Positions 1-7,974 of a stretch of 53,583 nucleotides of DNA are shown piece after piece (positions within the stretch are counted from its first letter, which is position 1; each line of letters opens with the position of its first letter). The notes under the pieces were generated by a model. That model saw only the letters and a program-made list of their open reading frames with translations. It made no database searches and had not been told where the DNA came from. Source of the DNA: Claveliimonas ammoniilytica (GTDB taxonomy: Bacteria; Bacillota; Clostridia; Lachnospirales; Lachnospiraceae); assembly GCF_025567415.1 (NCBI RefSeq), contig NZ_JAOQJV010000018.1, positions 1 to 53,583 on the forward strand, read 5' to 3'. The translations under genes and the position numbers were made by a program.

Positions 1-110
1 CATGATAATGGATCCTTTCTTTCATACTGGTTTAAGTATATCAGATTCATTAAAAACTGTCCGAAAAAGTGTCTTAATTTATGAGACCATTATAGAGAAG
101 GGGTGGTGTT
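1..110. other. Left-edge intergenic region
   Basis: This short AT-rich stretch lies upstream of the MarR gene. A CAT at positions 1-3, preceded on the minus strand by an AAAGGA box, could be the start codon of a divergent gene leaving the window to the left. Nothing of that protein is visible. The MarR promoter probably lies here, but I cannot pick a convincing -35/-10 pair. Confidence 0.3.
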
Positions 111-644
111 ATGCACAATTGTGAACGTGGAAAATTTGAAGAAATTACCAGAGATGTTCCGCTGGGACCGATGATTCATCAGATAGATCGTCTGATGTTC
201 CGTAACTTGAGTTCTCGTGTGCGTGCGGAAGGTCTGGATGAAGTAACACTGATGCATGGCTGGGTCATGCGATATCTGTATGAGAACAGAGAGCAGGTAA
301 TCTGCCAGAAGGATATTGAGCATACATTTGATATCCGAAGATCTACAGTAACCAATATTATACAGCTGATGGAGAAGAAGGGATATGTAGAGCGCAGATC
401 CGTGCCGGGAGATGCCAGACTGAAATGTGTCAGTCTGACAGCAAAAGGTGAGGAGAATCATTTGAAGATGGAATACCTGATTTCAATGTTGGAAAAAGAA
501 CAGGTGATAGATATTACAGAAGAAGAACTGGACAGTCTGTATCGAATCATGACGAAAATCAAGAAGAATCTGATACGAATACAGGCAGGTGGAGAGGAGG
601 AAGAATATGCTTCGGACAATTTTGAAAGAAGTGAAAGAATTTAA
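111..644 (+). CDS. MarR family transcriptional regulator
   Basis: A 177-residue winged helix-turn-helix regulator. Residues about 50-120 hold the fold: a recognition helix around RRSTVTNIIQLMEKKGYVER and a wing at GDARLKCVSLT, which is the typical MarR arrangement. The start follows a purine-rich GGGGTGGTG site. Its 3' end overlaps the next gene, an ABC exporter half, by 38 bp, so the two are almost certainly co-transcribed and translationally coupled. MarR genes in this position usually repress their own drug-exporter operon. The inducer cannot be read from the sequence. The family assignment is firm; the regulation of the exporter is inferred from context. Confidence 0.9.
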   Translation: MHNCERGKFEEITRDVPLGPMIHQIDRLMFRNLSSRVRAEGLDEVTLMHGWVMRYLYENREQVICQKDIEHTFDIRRSTVTNIIQLMEKKGYVERRSVPGDARLKCVSLTAKGEENHLKMEYLISMLEKEQVIDITEEELDSLYRIMTKIKKNLIRIQAGGEEEEYASDNFERSERI

Positions 645-2355
645 ACGGGCATCGATTGCAACGCCAATCTATATGATCCTGGAAGTATTGATGGAAATGA
701 TCATTCCGTTTCTGATGGCATCAATCATTGATCAGGGAGTGAATGCGGGAAATATCCATCATATATACAAAGTAGGCAGTCTGATGATCGTGGCAGCACT
801 GTTGGGACTGCTTGCCGGTATGGCGGGCGGACGTTACGGTGCGAAGGCCAGTGCGGGACTTGCCAGAAACTTGCGGGAGGCGATGTTTAATAACATTCAG
901 ACATTTTCATTTGCGAATATTGACCGTTTCAGCACAGCAGGTCTGGTGACTCGTCTGACGACAGATGTTACCAATATTCAGAACGCATACCAGATGTCGC
1001 TGCGTATGTCCATGCGTGCACCGGCAAGCATTATCTGCGCCATGACGATGGCATTTTTAATCAATAGAAGACTTGCAAGCATTTACCTTTGTGCGGTCAT
1101 TATCCTTGGCGTGATCTTATTCTGTCTGATCCGTCATGCGACCAAATATTTTCAGATGGCATTTCCGAAATACGATGAGTTAAATGCATCGGTTCAGGAA
1201 AATGTATCCGGAATTCGGGTGGTTAAGGCATATGTAAGAGAAGGTGAAGAGACTACAAAGTTCCAGAAAGCAAGTGAGAATATCTATAAGATTTTTGTCC
1301 GTGCAGAGAAGAATGTAATCCTTAATGCACCGCTGATGCAGACGACTGTATATACCTGTATTCTGCTGATCAGTTGGCTGGGCGCTAAGATGATTGTGTC
1401 GAATTCGCTGACCACAGGCGAACTGATGAGTCTGTTAGCATACTGCATGAATATTCTGATGAGTCTGATGATGCTGTCGATGGTATTTGTCATGCTTTCC
1501 ATGAGTGTGGCAAGTGTACGCCGAGTGGCAGAAGTATTAAATGAGACCAGTACATTAGAGAATCCGGAGCATCCGGTCATGGAAGTGCCGAATGGTGCAA
1601 TTGAATTTAAACATGTGGATTTTGCATATTTCAAAGACAGTGAGACTCCGGTATTGAAAAACATTAATCTGTCGATCAAGTCCGGTGAGACTATCGGTAT
1701 TCTGGGAGCGACCGGAAGTGCCAAGACCAGTCTGGTCAATCTGATCAGCCGTCTCTACGATGTGACGAACGGTGAATTGATCGTAGGCGGTCACAACGTA
1801 AAGGATTATGATATGGAAGTCCTGCGTAATCAGGTATCCGTGGTACTTCAGAACAATGTGCTGTTCTCAGGAACAATCCTTGAGAACCTGCGCTGGGGTG
1901 ACAAGGATGCCAGCGAGGAAGAATGCATCCGTGCATGTAAGTTAGCCTGCGCAGACGAATTTATCCAGCGTTTTCCGGATGGATATAACACCTACATAGA
2001 GCAGGGCGGAAGTAACGTATCCGGTGGTCAGAAACAGCGTCTGTGTATTGCGAGAGCACTGCTTAAGAAACCGAAGATTCTGATCCTGGATGACAGTACC
2101 AGTGCAGTAGATACGGCAACAGATGCAAACATCCGCCGGGCATTCCGTGAAGAGATCCCGAATACGACGAAGATCATCATTTCCCAGCGTATTTCCAGTC
2201 TTCAGGATGCAGACCGTATCATCGTGTTAAATGAAGGATGTATAGATGGATTTGCTTCTCATGAGGAACTGGTGGAGACGAATGAGATCTATCGCGAAAT
2301 TTACGAGTCGCAGACACAGGGCGGCGGAGATTTTGATGAAAAGGCAGGTGAGTAA
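607..2355 (+). CDS. ABC exporter half-transporter, degenerate-site subunit
   Basis: A fused membrane and ATPase subunit of 582 residues: about six transmembrane helices in residues 1-310, then the ATPase. The start at 607 is chosen because AGGAGG lies just upstream; an upstream ATG at 589 has no such site. The ATPase deviates from consensus. Walker A reads GATGSAKTS (about 367-375), with Ala replacing the last Gly. Walker B is followed by Asp instead of the catalytic Glu (ILILDD). The switch His is Gln (about residue 527, SQR). The signature VSGGQ is good. This pattern marks the subunit carrying the non-hydrolytic site of a heterodimeric exporter (LmrCD/BmrCD/TM287-288 type). The partner is the next gene. 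The substrate is unknown, possibly a drug or peptide. Confidence 0.92.
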   Translation: MLRTILKEVKEFKRASIATPIYMILEVLMEMIIPFLMASIIDQGVNAGNIHHIYKVGSLMIVAALLGLLAGMAGGRYGAKASAGLARNLREAMFNNIQTFSFANIDRFSTAGLVTRLTTDVTNIQNAYQMSLRMSMRAPASIICAMTMAFLINRRLASIYLCAVIILGVILFCLIRHATKYFQMAFPKYDELNASVQENVSGIRVVKAYVREGEETTKFQKASENIYKIFVRAEKNVILNAPLMQTTVYTCILLISWLGAKMIVSNSLTTGELMSLLAYCMNILMSLMMLSMVFVMLSMSVASVRRVAEVLNETSTLENPEHPVMEVPNGAIEFKHVDFAYFKDSETPVLKNINLSIKSGETIGILGATGSAKTSLVNLISRLYDVTNGELIVGGHNVKDYDMEVLRNQVSVVLQNNVLFSGTILENLRWGDKDASEEECIRACKLACADEFIQRFPDGYNTYIEQGGSNVSGGQKQRLCIARALLKKPKILILDDSTSAVDTATDANIRRAFREEIPNTTKIIISQRISSLQDADRIIVLNEGCIDGFASHEELVETNEIYREIYESQTQGGGDFDEKAGE

Positions 2356-2356
2356 G

Positions 2357-4258
2357 ATGGCACAGAATGCAAGACAGATGCGGGGCATGAAGTCCAATGT
2401 CAAGAATCCGGGCAAGATTTTTAAGCGGATTATGTCCTATGTATTCCAGAATTATAAATACCAGTTCTTTCTGGTTGTGATCCTTATTTTTGTGAGCGTG
2501 CTCGCAAATGTACAGGGAACTTTATTTATGCAGAAGCTGATCGACGATTACATTACGCCATTTCTGCTGACTGACCATCCGAACTTTGCACCGCTTGCAA
2601 AAGCAATTGGCCAGGTGGCAGTGTTTTATGCAGTGGGTGTAGTATCTGTATACATTTACAATCTGATCATGGTATACATTACACAGGGAACTCTTCATAA
2701 TATGAGAAAAGACCTGTTCAGCCATATGGAAAAACTGCCGATCAAGTATTTTGACACGCATGCGCATGGTGATATCATGTCTGTATATACGAACGATATC
2801 GATACGCTGCGTCAGATGATCAGCCAGAGTATTCCACAGTTTCTGAACAGCGGAATTACCATTATCAGTACCTTTATCAGTATGCTGATCCTGAGCATTC
2901 CACTGTCAGCAGTTACACTTATCATGGTCGGCATTATGCTGTTCTTTACCAAGAAAGCGACCGGACAGAGTGGTAAATATTTTGCCAGACAGCAGAAGAA
3001 TCTTGGTGCGGTAAATGGTTATATCGAGGAAATGATGAACGGCCAGAAGGTGGTAAAAGTATTCTGCCATGAGGAAGAAAGCAAAGAAAAGTTCCGGGAA
3101 CTGAATAATGAACTGTATGTCAGTGCAGACCGTGCGAATACATTTTCCAATATTCTGGGGCCGATCAATGCACAGCTTGGCAATGTCAGCTACGTGGTGT
3201 GTGCTATCGTAGGAGGTGTGCTGGCGTTAAATGGAATCGGCGGACTGACACTTGGCGGTCTGGCAAGTTTCCTGACATTCAACAAGAGTTTCAGTATGCC
3301 GATCAACCAGATCAGTATGCAGTTAAATGCGATCGTTATGGCGCTTGCAGGAGCAGAGCGTATCTTCAATCTGCTGGATGAAGAGCCAGAGGTAGATAAC
3401 GGTTATGTGACACTGGTAAATGCAAAAGAAGAGAATGGAAAATTAGTACCGACAGACGAACGTACCGGACATTGGGCATGGAAACATACTCATCAGGCAG
3501 ATGGAACAACCGATTATGTAGAAGTTCAGGGCAATGTGGTATTTAACGATGTGGATTTCGGCTATACGGATGATAAGATCGTACTGCATAATATCAAGTT
3601 GTTTGCGGAACCGGGTCAGAAGATTGCGTTTGTAGGATCAACAGGAGCCGGTAAGACGACGATCACCAATCTGATTAACCGTTTTTATGATATTCAGGAT
3701 GGTAAGATCCGTTACGATGGCATCAATATTAATAAGATCAAGAAATCTGATCTGAGAAAATCACTTGGTATTGTACTGCAGGATACCCATTTATTCACCG
3801 GAACGGTTATGGACAACATACGGTTTGGCCGCCTGGATGCAACGGACGATGAGGTTGTTGCGGCAGCAAAACTTGCCAATGCAGACGGATTTATCCGCAG
3901 ACTGCCGGAAGGTTATAACACAGTTCTGACCGGAGACGGAGCGAACTTAAGCCAGGGACAGAGACAGCTTCTTGCGATCGCGAGGGCAGCAGTCGCAGAT
4001 CCGCCGGTACTGATTCTGGATGAGGCGACAAGTTCCATTGATACCAGAACAGAGCGAATCGTACAGGAAGGTATGGATCGCCTGATGCACGGACGGACAA
4101 CATTTGTCATTGCACACAGACTGTCTACTGTACGCAATTCCGACTGTATCATGGTACTGGAGCAGGGACGGATCATTGAACGTGGTACGCATGACCAGCT
4201 GATCGAGGAAAAAGGAAGATATTATCAGTTGTATACCGGAAACAGCATTTCCGCATAA
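2357..4258 (+). CDS. ABC exporter half-transporter, catalytic subunit
   Basis: The second half (633 residues) of the heterodimeric exporter. It starts one base after the preceding stop codon, behind an AGGTGAG site. The N-terminal half carries about six membrane helices. The ATPase has a canonical Walker A (GSTGAGKTT, residues 427-435), a Walker B with catalytic Glu (VLILDE, Glu about 556) and a switch His (IAHRLS). Its signature is LSQGQ rather than LSGGQ. The competent ATP site would form from this Walker A/B and the partner's VSGGQ; the weak site would use the partner's Walker motifs and this LSQGQ. An insert of about 45 residues (near 385-430) precedes the first ATPase strand, as in many clostridial homologues. 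It is the last gene before a terminator. Confidence 0.92.
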   Translation: MAQNARQMRGMKSNVKNPGKIFKRIMSYVFQNYKYQFFLVVILIFVSVLANVQGTLFMQKLIDDYITPFLLTDHPNFAPLAKAIGQVAVFYAVGVVSVYIYNLIMVYITQGTLHNMRKDLFSHMEKLPIKYFDTHAHGDIMSVYTNDIDTLRQMISQSIPQFLNSGITIISTFISMLILSIPLSAVTLIMVGIMLFFTKKATGQSGKYFARQQKNLGAVNGYIEEMMNGQKVVKVFCHEEESKEKFRELNNELYVSADRANTFSNILGPINAQLGNVSYVVCAIVGGVLALNGIGGLTLGGLASFLTFNKSFSMPINQISMQLNAIVMALAGAERIFNLLDEEPEVDNGYVTLVNAKEENGKLVPTDERTGHWAWKHTHQADGTTDYVEVQGNVVFNDVDFGYTDDKIVLHNIKLFAEPGQKIAFVGSTGAGKTTITNLINRFYDIQDGKIRYDGININKIKKSDLRKSLGIVLQDTHLFTGTVMDNIRFGRLDATDDEVVAAAKLANADGFIRRLPEGYNTVLTGDGANLSQGQRQLLAIARAAVADPPVLILDEATSSIDTRTERIVQEGMDRLMHGRTTFVIAHRLSTVRNSDCIMVLEQGRIIERGTHDQLIEEKGRYYQLYTGNSISA

Positions 4259-4297
4259 AATCAGCCGGAATTAAAAGAATAAGGACATTCATGAATG

Positions 4298-4327
4298 GCA
4301 CTCGGGGCTCAGGCTCCGGGTGCTTTT
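4298..4327 (+). terminator. Rho-independent terminator of the MarR-ABC operon
   Basis: GCACTCGGGGC and GCTCCGGGTGC form an 11-bp stem with two G-U pairs and a TCAG loop, followed by TTTT. It lies 40 bp after the second exporter gene. Confidence 0.85.
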
Positions 4328-4427
4328 CCGGTTGAATGGAAAGTTAAACTGAGGTATACTGTTAAAGCACAGCAACGATGCATTCAATGAGAATGAGTCA
4401 GTGAGTATTCGGTTGGAGGAATATATA

Positions 4428-5093
4428 ATGAAGAGTCTTAGGATAGATCCTGGCATGAAAGAAAAATGGCCGCAGACCAGGGTTGGATGTTTACAGTACC
4501 AGGTGAAAGTGGAAAAGAAAAATGAAGATATGTGGTCATATCTGAAGAAAGATGTTTTTAAAAAGACCAGAGACGCTATCTTTGATTATGGTGTGAATGA
4601 TATACCGAATATTAAGGAATCACGTCTTGCATACAAGGCATTTGGCAAAGATCCGAGCCGTTACAGAGTATCCTCTGAGGCACTGATCCGGCGAATTGGG
4701 CAGGGTAAAGGTCTGTATGAGGTGAATACAGTTGTGGATGTGAATAATCTGATCTCTATAGAATCTGGCTTCTCTGTTGGCTCCTATGACTGCAGCAAGA
4801 TTGCGGATCAGCTGATATTTCGTATTGGAAGAGATGGAGAGACATATAAAGGAATCGGAAAAGAAGAGATTAAGATTGACTGTCTGCCGGTTCTTGCAGA
4901 TGCGGAGGGAGCAATTGGAAGTTCCACCAGTGATTCAGAGCGTGCGATGATTACAGAAGATGCAACGGAAGTATTGACACTGATCTATTCATTTTCTGAT
5001 AGTCAGGATTTGGAAAAAGCAATGGAATATGGTAAAAAATATCTGGAACAATATGCCGGTGCATCCGATATTCATTGCTGGATTGTAGAATAA
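4428..5093 (+). CDS. B3/B4 domain protein (PheRS beta-like)
   Basis: A 221-residue soluble protein of the B3/B4 tRNA-editing-like family (COG3382), related to the B3/B4 domain of phenylalanyl-tRNA synthetase beta. Typical features are the RLAYKAFGKDPSRYR segment, the ALIRRIGQGKGLYEVNTVVDVNNLIS block and the late GAIGSSTSDSERAMI strand-loop. The start at 4428 follows TTGGAGGA; a GTG at 4401 is possible but has a poorer site. Free-standing members may edit mischarged tRNA or bind amino acids, but this is not established for most. It lies 21 bp upstream of pcrA, so the two may be co-transcribed. Confidence 0.85.
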   Translation: MKSLRIDPGMKEKWPQTRVGCLQYQVKVEKKNEDMWSYLKKDVFKKTRDAIFDYGVNDIPNIKESRLAYKAFGKDPSRYRVSSEALIRRIGQGKGLYEVNTVVDVNNLISIESGFSVGSYDCSKIADQLIFRIGRDGETYKGIGKEEIKIDCLPVLADAEGAIGSSTSDSERAMITEDATEVLTLIYSFSDSQDLEKAMEYGKKYLEQYAGASDIHCWIVE

Positions 5094-5114
5094 AGAGAAA
5101 TTGCGAGGAATAAC

Positions 5115-7346
5115 ATGATAGATTTGGAGACACTGAATCCGCCTCAGTGCGAGGCGGTGCAGCATACAGAAGGACCGCTCCTGATTCTGGCAGGTGCAGG
5201 ATCAGGAAAAACCAGAGTGCTTACCCACAGGATTGCATATCTGATCGAGGAAAAGGGCGTAAACCCATGGAATATACTGGCAATCACATTTACTAACAAA
5301 GCTGCGGGTGAAATGCGGGAACGTGTGGATAAGATTGTAGGATTTGGCGCAGAAAGCATCTGGGTAAGTACATTTCATTCAACCTGCGTGCGGATTCTGA
5401 GAAGATACATAGACAGACTTGGCTATGACAACAGCTTTACTATATACGATACGGATGATCAGAAGACACTGATGAAGGATATCTGCAAATATCTGCAGAT
5501 TGATACGAAGGTATTTAAAGAACGTAATCTCTTATCAGCCATATCTTCAGCAAAGAATGAAATGATCACGCCGGAGGAGTACCGTCTGAAAGCAGAGGGT
5601 GACTTCGGACGGCAGAAGATCGCAACGGTATATGAAGAATACGAGAAACAGATGCGTGCCAACAATGCATTGGACTTTGATGATCTGCTGCTGAAAGCGG
5701 TACAGCTGTTTCAAACACAGCCGGATGTGCTGGAGTATTATCAGGAAAGATTCCGTTATATCATGGTGGATGAGTATCAGGATACTAATACGGTACAGTT
5801 TCAGTTTATAAGCATTTTGGCAGCGAAGTATCGTAATTTGTGTGTGGTTGGTGATGATGACCAGTCCATTTACAAATTCCGTGGCGCTAATATTCGTAAT
5901 ATTCTGGATTTTGAGCAGGTATTTTCAGATGCAAAAGTGATCAAACTGGAACAGAATTACCGTTCTACAGGTACGATCCTGAATGCGGCCAATGCTGTGA
6001 TCCGCAATAACCGCGGCAGAAAGGATAAGACGCTGTGGACGGATAATGACGAGGGCGATAAGATCCAGTTCCGCCAGTTTGATTCTGCCTATGATGAGGC
6101 AGAGTTTATTGTAGATGATATCCGCAGAAAGACCCGTGGCAATGGGGCAAATTATAATGATTTTGCGATCCTTTACCGAACCAATGCACAGTCCCGTCTG
6201 TTCGAGGAGAAATTTGTCACAGCGAATATTCCATATAAGATCGTGGGCGGTATCAATTTCTATGCCCGTAAGGAGATCAAGGATATACTGGCATATCTGA
6301 AGACAATCGATAATGCCAAAGACGATATTGCAGTCCGCCGTATTATCAATGTGCCGAAACGCGGTATCGGACTAACCAGTGTGAATCGTGTGCAGGAGTA
6401 TGCACTTGCCCGGGAACTGGGATTCTATGAAGCATTGATGGGAGTAGAATTTATCCCGAATATCGGCAGGGGCGCATCCAAAATGGAATCCTTTGTAGCA
6501 CTCATTGAGCATTTCAAAATGGATGCAGAACGGATTAAGATATCTGAATTAGTCGATGAGATTCTGGAAGAAACAGGTTATCTGGAAGAACTGAAGGGTG
6601 AAGGCGAGATTGAAGCAGAAGCGCGTATTGAAAATATCGATGAGTTGAAGAATAAGATTATTGCATACGAAGAGGTCTGCGAAGACCAGGGAGAAACGGC
6701 AACGTTGAGCGGATTTCTGGAGGAAGTGGCGCTGGTAGCCGATATCGACAGCCTGGAAGAAGACAGCGATTACGTGGTATTGATGACACTTCACAGTGCA
6801 AAAGGACTGGAATTCCCACAGGTGTATCTGGCAGGTATGGAAGATGGCGTATTTCCAAGTTATATGTGCATCACTTCGGACGATAAGAGCGAGATCGAGG
6901 AGGAACGGAGACTTTGCTACGTGGGAATCACAAGAGCAGAGCAGGAACTGACACTGACCTACGCAAGAAGACGTATGATTCGTGGTGAAATGCAGTATAA
7001 TAAGATGTCCAGATTCTTAAAAGAGATTCCGGTTGAGCTATTATCCGATGGAGATGCATTTAAGAATGAGAAACCGGAACCACCGGTACAGACAGCATAT
7101 CAGCAGGCAAAGAAAAGCTTCCATACGAAAGCATTTCAGGCAAAACCGATTCAGCAGTTCAAGGTCGCAGACGGCAAAGGACCTGGCTATGACGTGGGCG
7201 ACAGAGTCCGTCACATGAAGTTTGGAGATGGACTTGTGACCGCAATCACAGAGGGCGGAAGAGATTACGAAGTGACTGTACAGTTTGATCAGGCAGGTCA
7301 GAAAAAGATGTTTGCAACATTTGCGAGACTGCAGAAAATTGATTAA
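5115..7346 (+). CDS. ATP-dependent DNA helicase PcrA/UvrD
   Basis: A 743-residue superfamily 1A 3'-5' helicase used in repair, plasmid replication and removal of RecA or RNA polymerase from DNA. The Q motif (NPPQCEAV) and Walker A (AGAGSGKT, residues 26-33) open the protein. Motif II is DEYQDTN (about 219-225), motif III VGDDDQSIYKFRGA, motif IV EQNYRST, motif V MTLHSAKGLEFP and motif VI YVGITRA. The C-terminal 100 residues include a basic linker and a final GDRVRHMKFGDGLV module, the tudor-like RNA polymerase-binding domain of PcrA. Length and domain order fit PcrA. The start lies 8 bp after a GAGGAA site. Confidence 0.97.
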   Translation: MIDLETLNPPQCEAVQHTEGPLLILAGAGSGKTRVLTHRIAYLIEEKGVNPWNILAITFTNKAAGEMRERVDKIVGFGAESIWVSTFHSTCVRILRRYIDRLGYDNSFTIYDTDDQKTLMKDICKYLQIDTKVFKERNLLSAISSAKNEMITPEEYRLKAEGDFGRQKIATVYEEYEKQMRANNALDFDDLLLKAVQLFQTQPDVLEYYQERFRYIMVDEYQDTNTVQFQFISILAAKYRNLCVVGDDDQSIYKFRGANIRNILDFEQVFSDAKVIKLEQNYRSTGTILNAANAVIRNNRGRKDKTLWTDNDEGDKIQFRQFDSAYDEAEFIVDDIRRKTRGNGANYNDFAILYRTNAQSRLFEEKFVTANIPYKIVGGINFYARKEIKDILAYLKTIDNAKDDIAVRRIINVPKRGIGLTSVNRVQEYALARELGFYEALMGVEFIPNIGRGASKMESFVALIEHFKMDAERIKISELVDEILEETGYLEELKGEGEIEAEARIENIDELKNKIIAYEEVCEDQGETATLSGFLEEVALVADIDSLEEDSDYVVLMTLHSAKGLEFPQVYLAGMEDGVFPSYMCITSDDKSEIEEERRLCYVGITRAEQELTLTYARRRMIRGEMQYNKMSRFLKEIPVELLSDGDAFKNEKPEPPVQTAYQQAKKSFHTKAFQAKPIQQFKVADGKGPGYDVGDRVRHMKFGDGLVTAITEGGRDYEVTVQFDQAGQKKMFATFARLQKID

Positions 7347-7484
7347 GAAATCCGTTAAGAAATGCGGGTATATTTTGTTAAAAAAAGTAGTAATCGGCAG
7401 GCTTAGGTGTTATAATAAACACATCATAGCCGGGCTTTGAATCCCGGCATCATCAATACATGGTAAGCGGAAAGGAGCGGGAGC

Positions 7485-7742
7485 ATGAATATGAACATGA
7501 ACAAGCTTGAGGAAGTTCTGGCTACTTCCAAATTAAATGAACTGATCCACAAGAAAGAGGAAGACGAGAAGAATTGTAAGATCATTCTTATGATTCTGGC
7601 TATTGTCGGAGCAGTTGCAGCAGTAGCAGGTATCGCATATGCAGTATACTGTTTCCTGACACCGGATTATCTGGAAGATTTTGAAGAAGACTTCGAAGAC
7701 GATTTCGATGATGACTTTTTCAACGAAGAGGATCAGGTATAG
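7485..7742 (+). CDS. Small single-span membrane protein with acidic tail
   Basis: An 85-residue protein of unknown function. It has a charged N-terminal helix (residues 1-30), one strongly hydrophobic span (about 31-55, Ile/Ala/Val-rich) and a C-terminal tail of about 25 residues made almost entirely of Asp, Glu and Phe. The start follows AAAGGAGCGGGAG. A 6-bp hairpin (GCCGGG/CCCGGC) occurs in its leader and a strong terminator follows, so it forms its own transcription unit. The acidic tail could bind cations or a basic partner; this is speculation. I do not recognise a named family. Confidence 0.75.
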   Translation: MNMNMNKLEEVLATSKLNELIHKKEEDEKNCKIILMILAIVGAVAAVAGIAYAVYCFLTPDYLEDFEEDFEDDFDDDFFNEEDQV

Positions 7743-7759
7743 TTAGACAGTTCAGATGC

Positions 7760-7788
7760 AAAGGGCACTTCAATAGAAGTGCCTTTTT
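7760..7788 (+). terminator. Rho-independent terminator
   Basis: AAGGGCACTTC and GAAGTGCCTTT pair around an AATA loop and run into TTTTTG. It ends the small membrane-protein gene 18 bp after its stop codon. Confidence 0.9.
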
Positions 7789-7790
7789 GT

Positions 7791-7942
7791 ATCGTTCAGA
7801 GCCACGCAGGATTCCAAATCAGGGCGGTGTCGTGTTTACACGAACAACACCCTGAACTGAGATTCTATGTGGCGGATACGCACACTGACGAAATGCGAAG
7901 CATTTTGGAAGTGGCTCTGAACAATGATTAAGTCTGAACGAT
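7791..7942 (+). ncRNA. Structured intergenic element, possible RNA or MITE-like repeat
   Basis: Between the terminator and rlmD lies a nested inverted-repeat structure. GTTCAGAGCCAC (7794-7805) pairs perfectly with GTGGCTCTGAAC (7911-7922). After a six-base bulge, TTCCAAA pairs with TTTGGAA. Enclosed are a hairpin around GGTGTCGTG/CACG...ACACC, a small GCG-GATA-CGC hairpin and a perfect AAATGC-GAA-GCATTT hairpin. In addition ATCGTTCAGA (7791-7800) is perfectly complementary to TCTGAACGAT (7933-7942), so the 5' strand has two alternative partners. It could be a cis-regulatory RNA for rlmD, a small RNA or a miniature mobile element. It matches no riboswitch class I know. Confidence 0.5.
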
Positions 7943-7974
7943 AATTAAGATAGAAGAAATGGATAGGATAGAAG

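Noticed and set aside
7429..7448. GCCGGG/CCCGGC hairpin as a terminator after pcrA
   Set aside because: No T-run follows, and it sits in the leader of the small membrane-protein gene, downstream of its likely -10 box.
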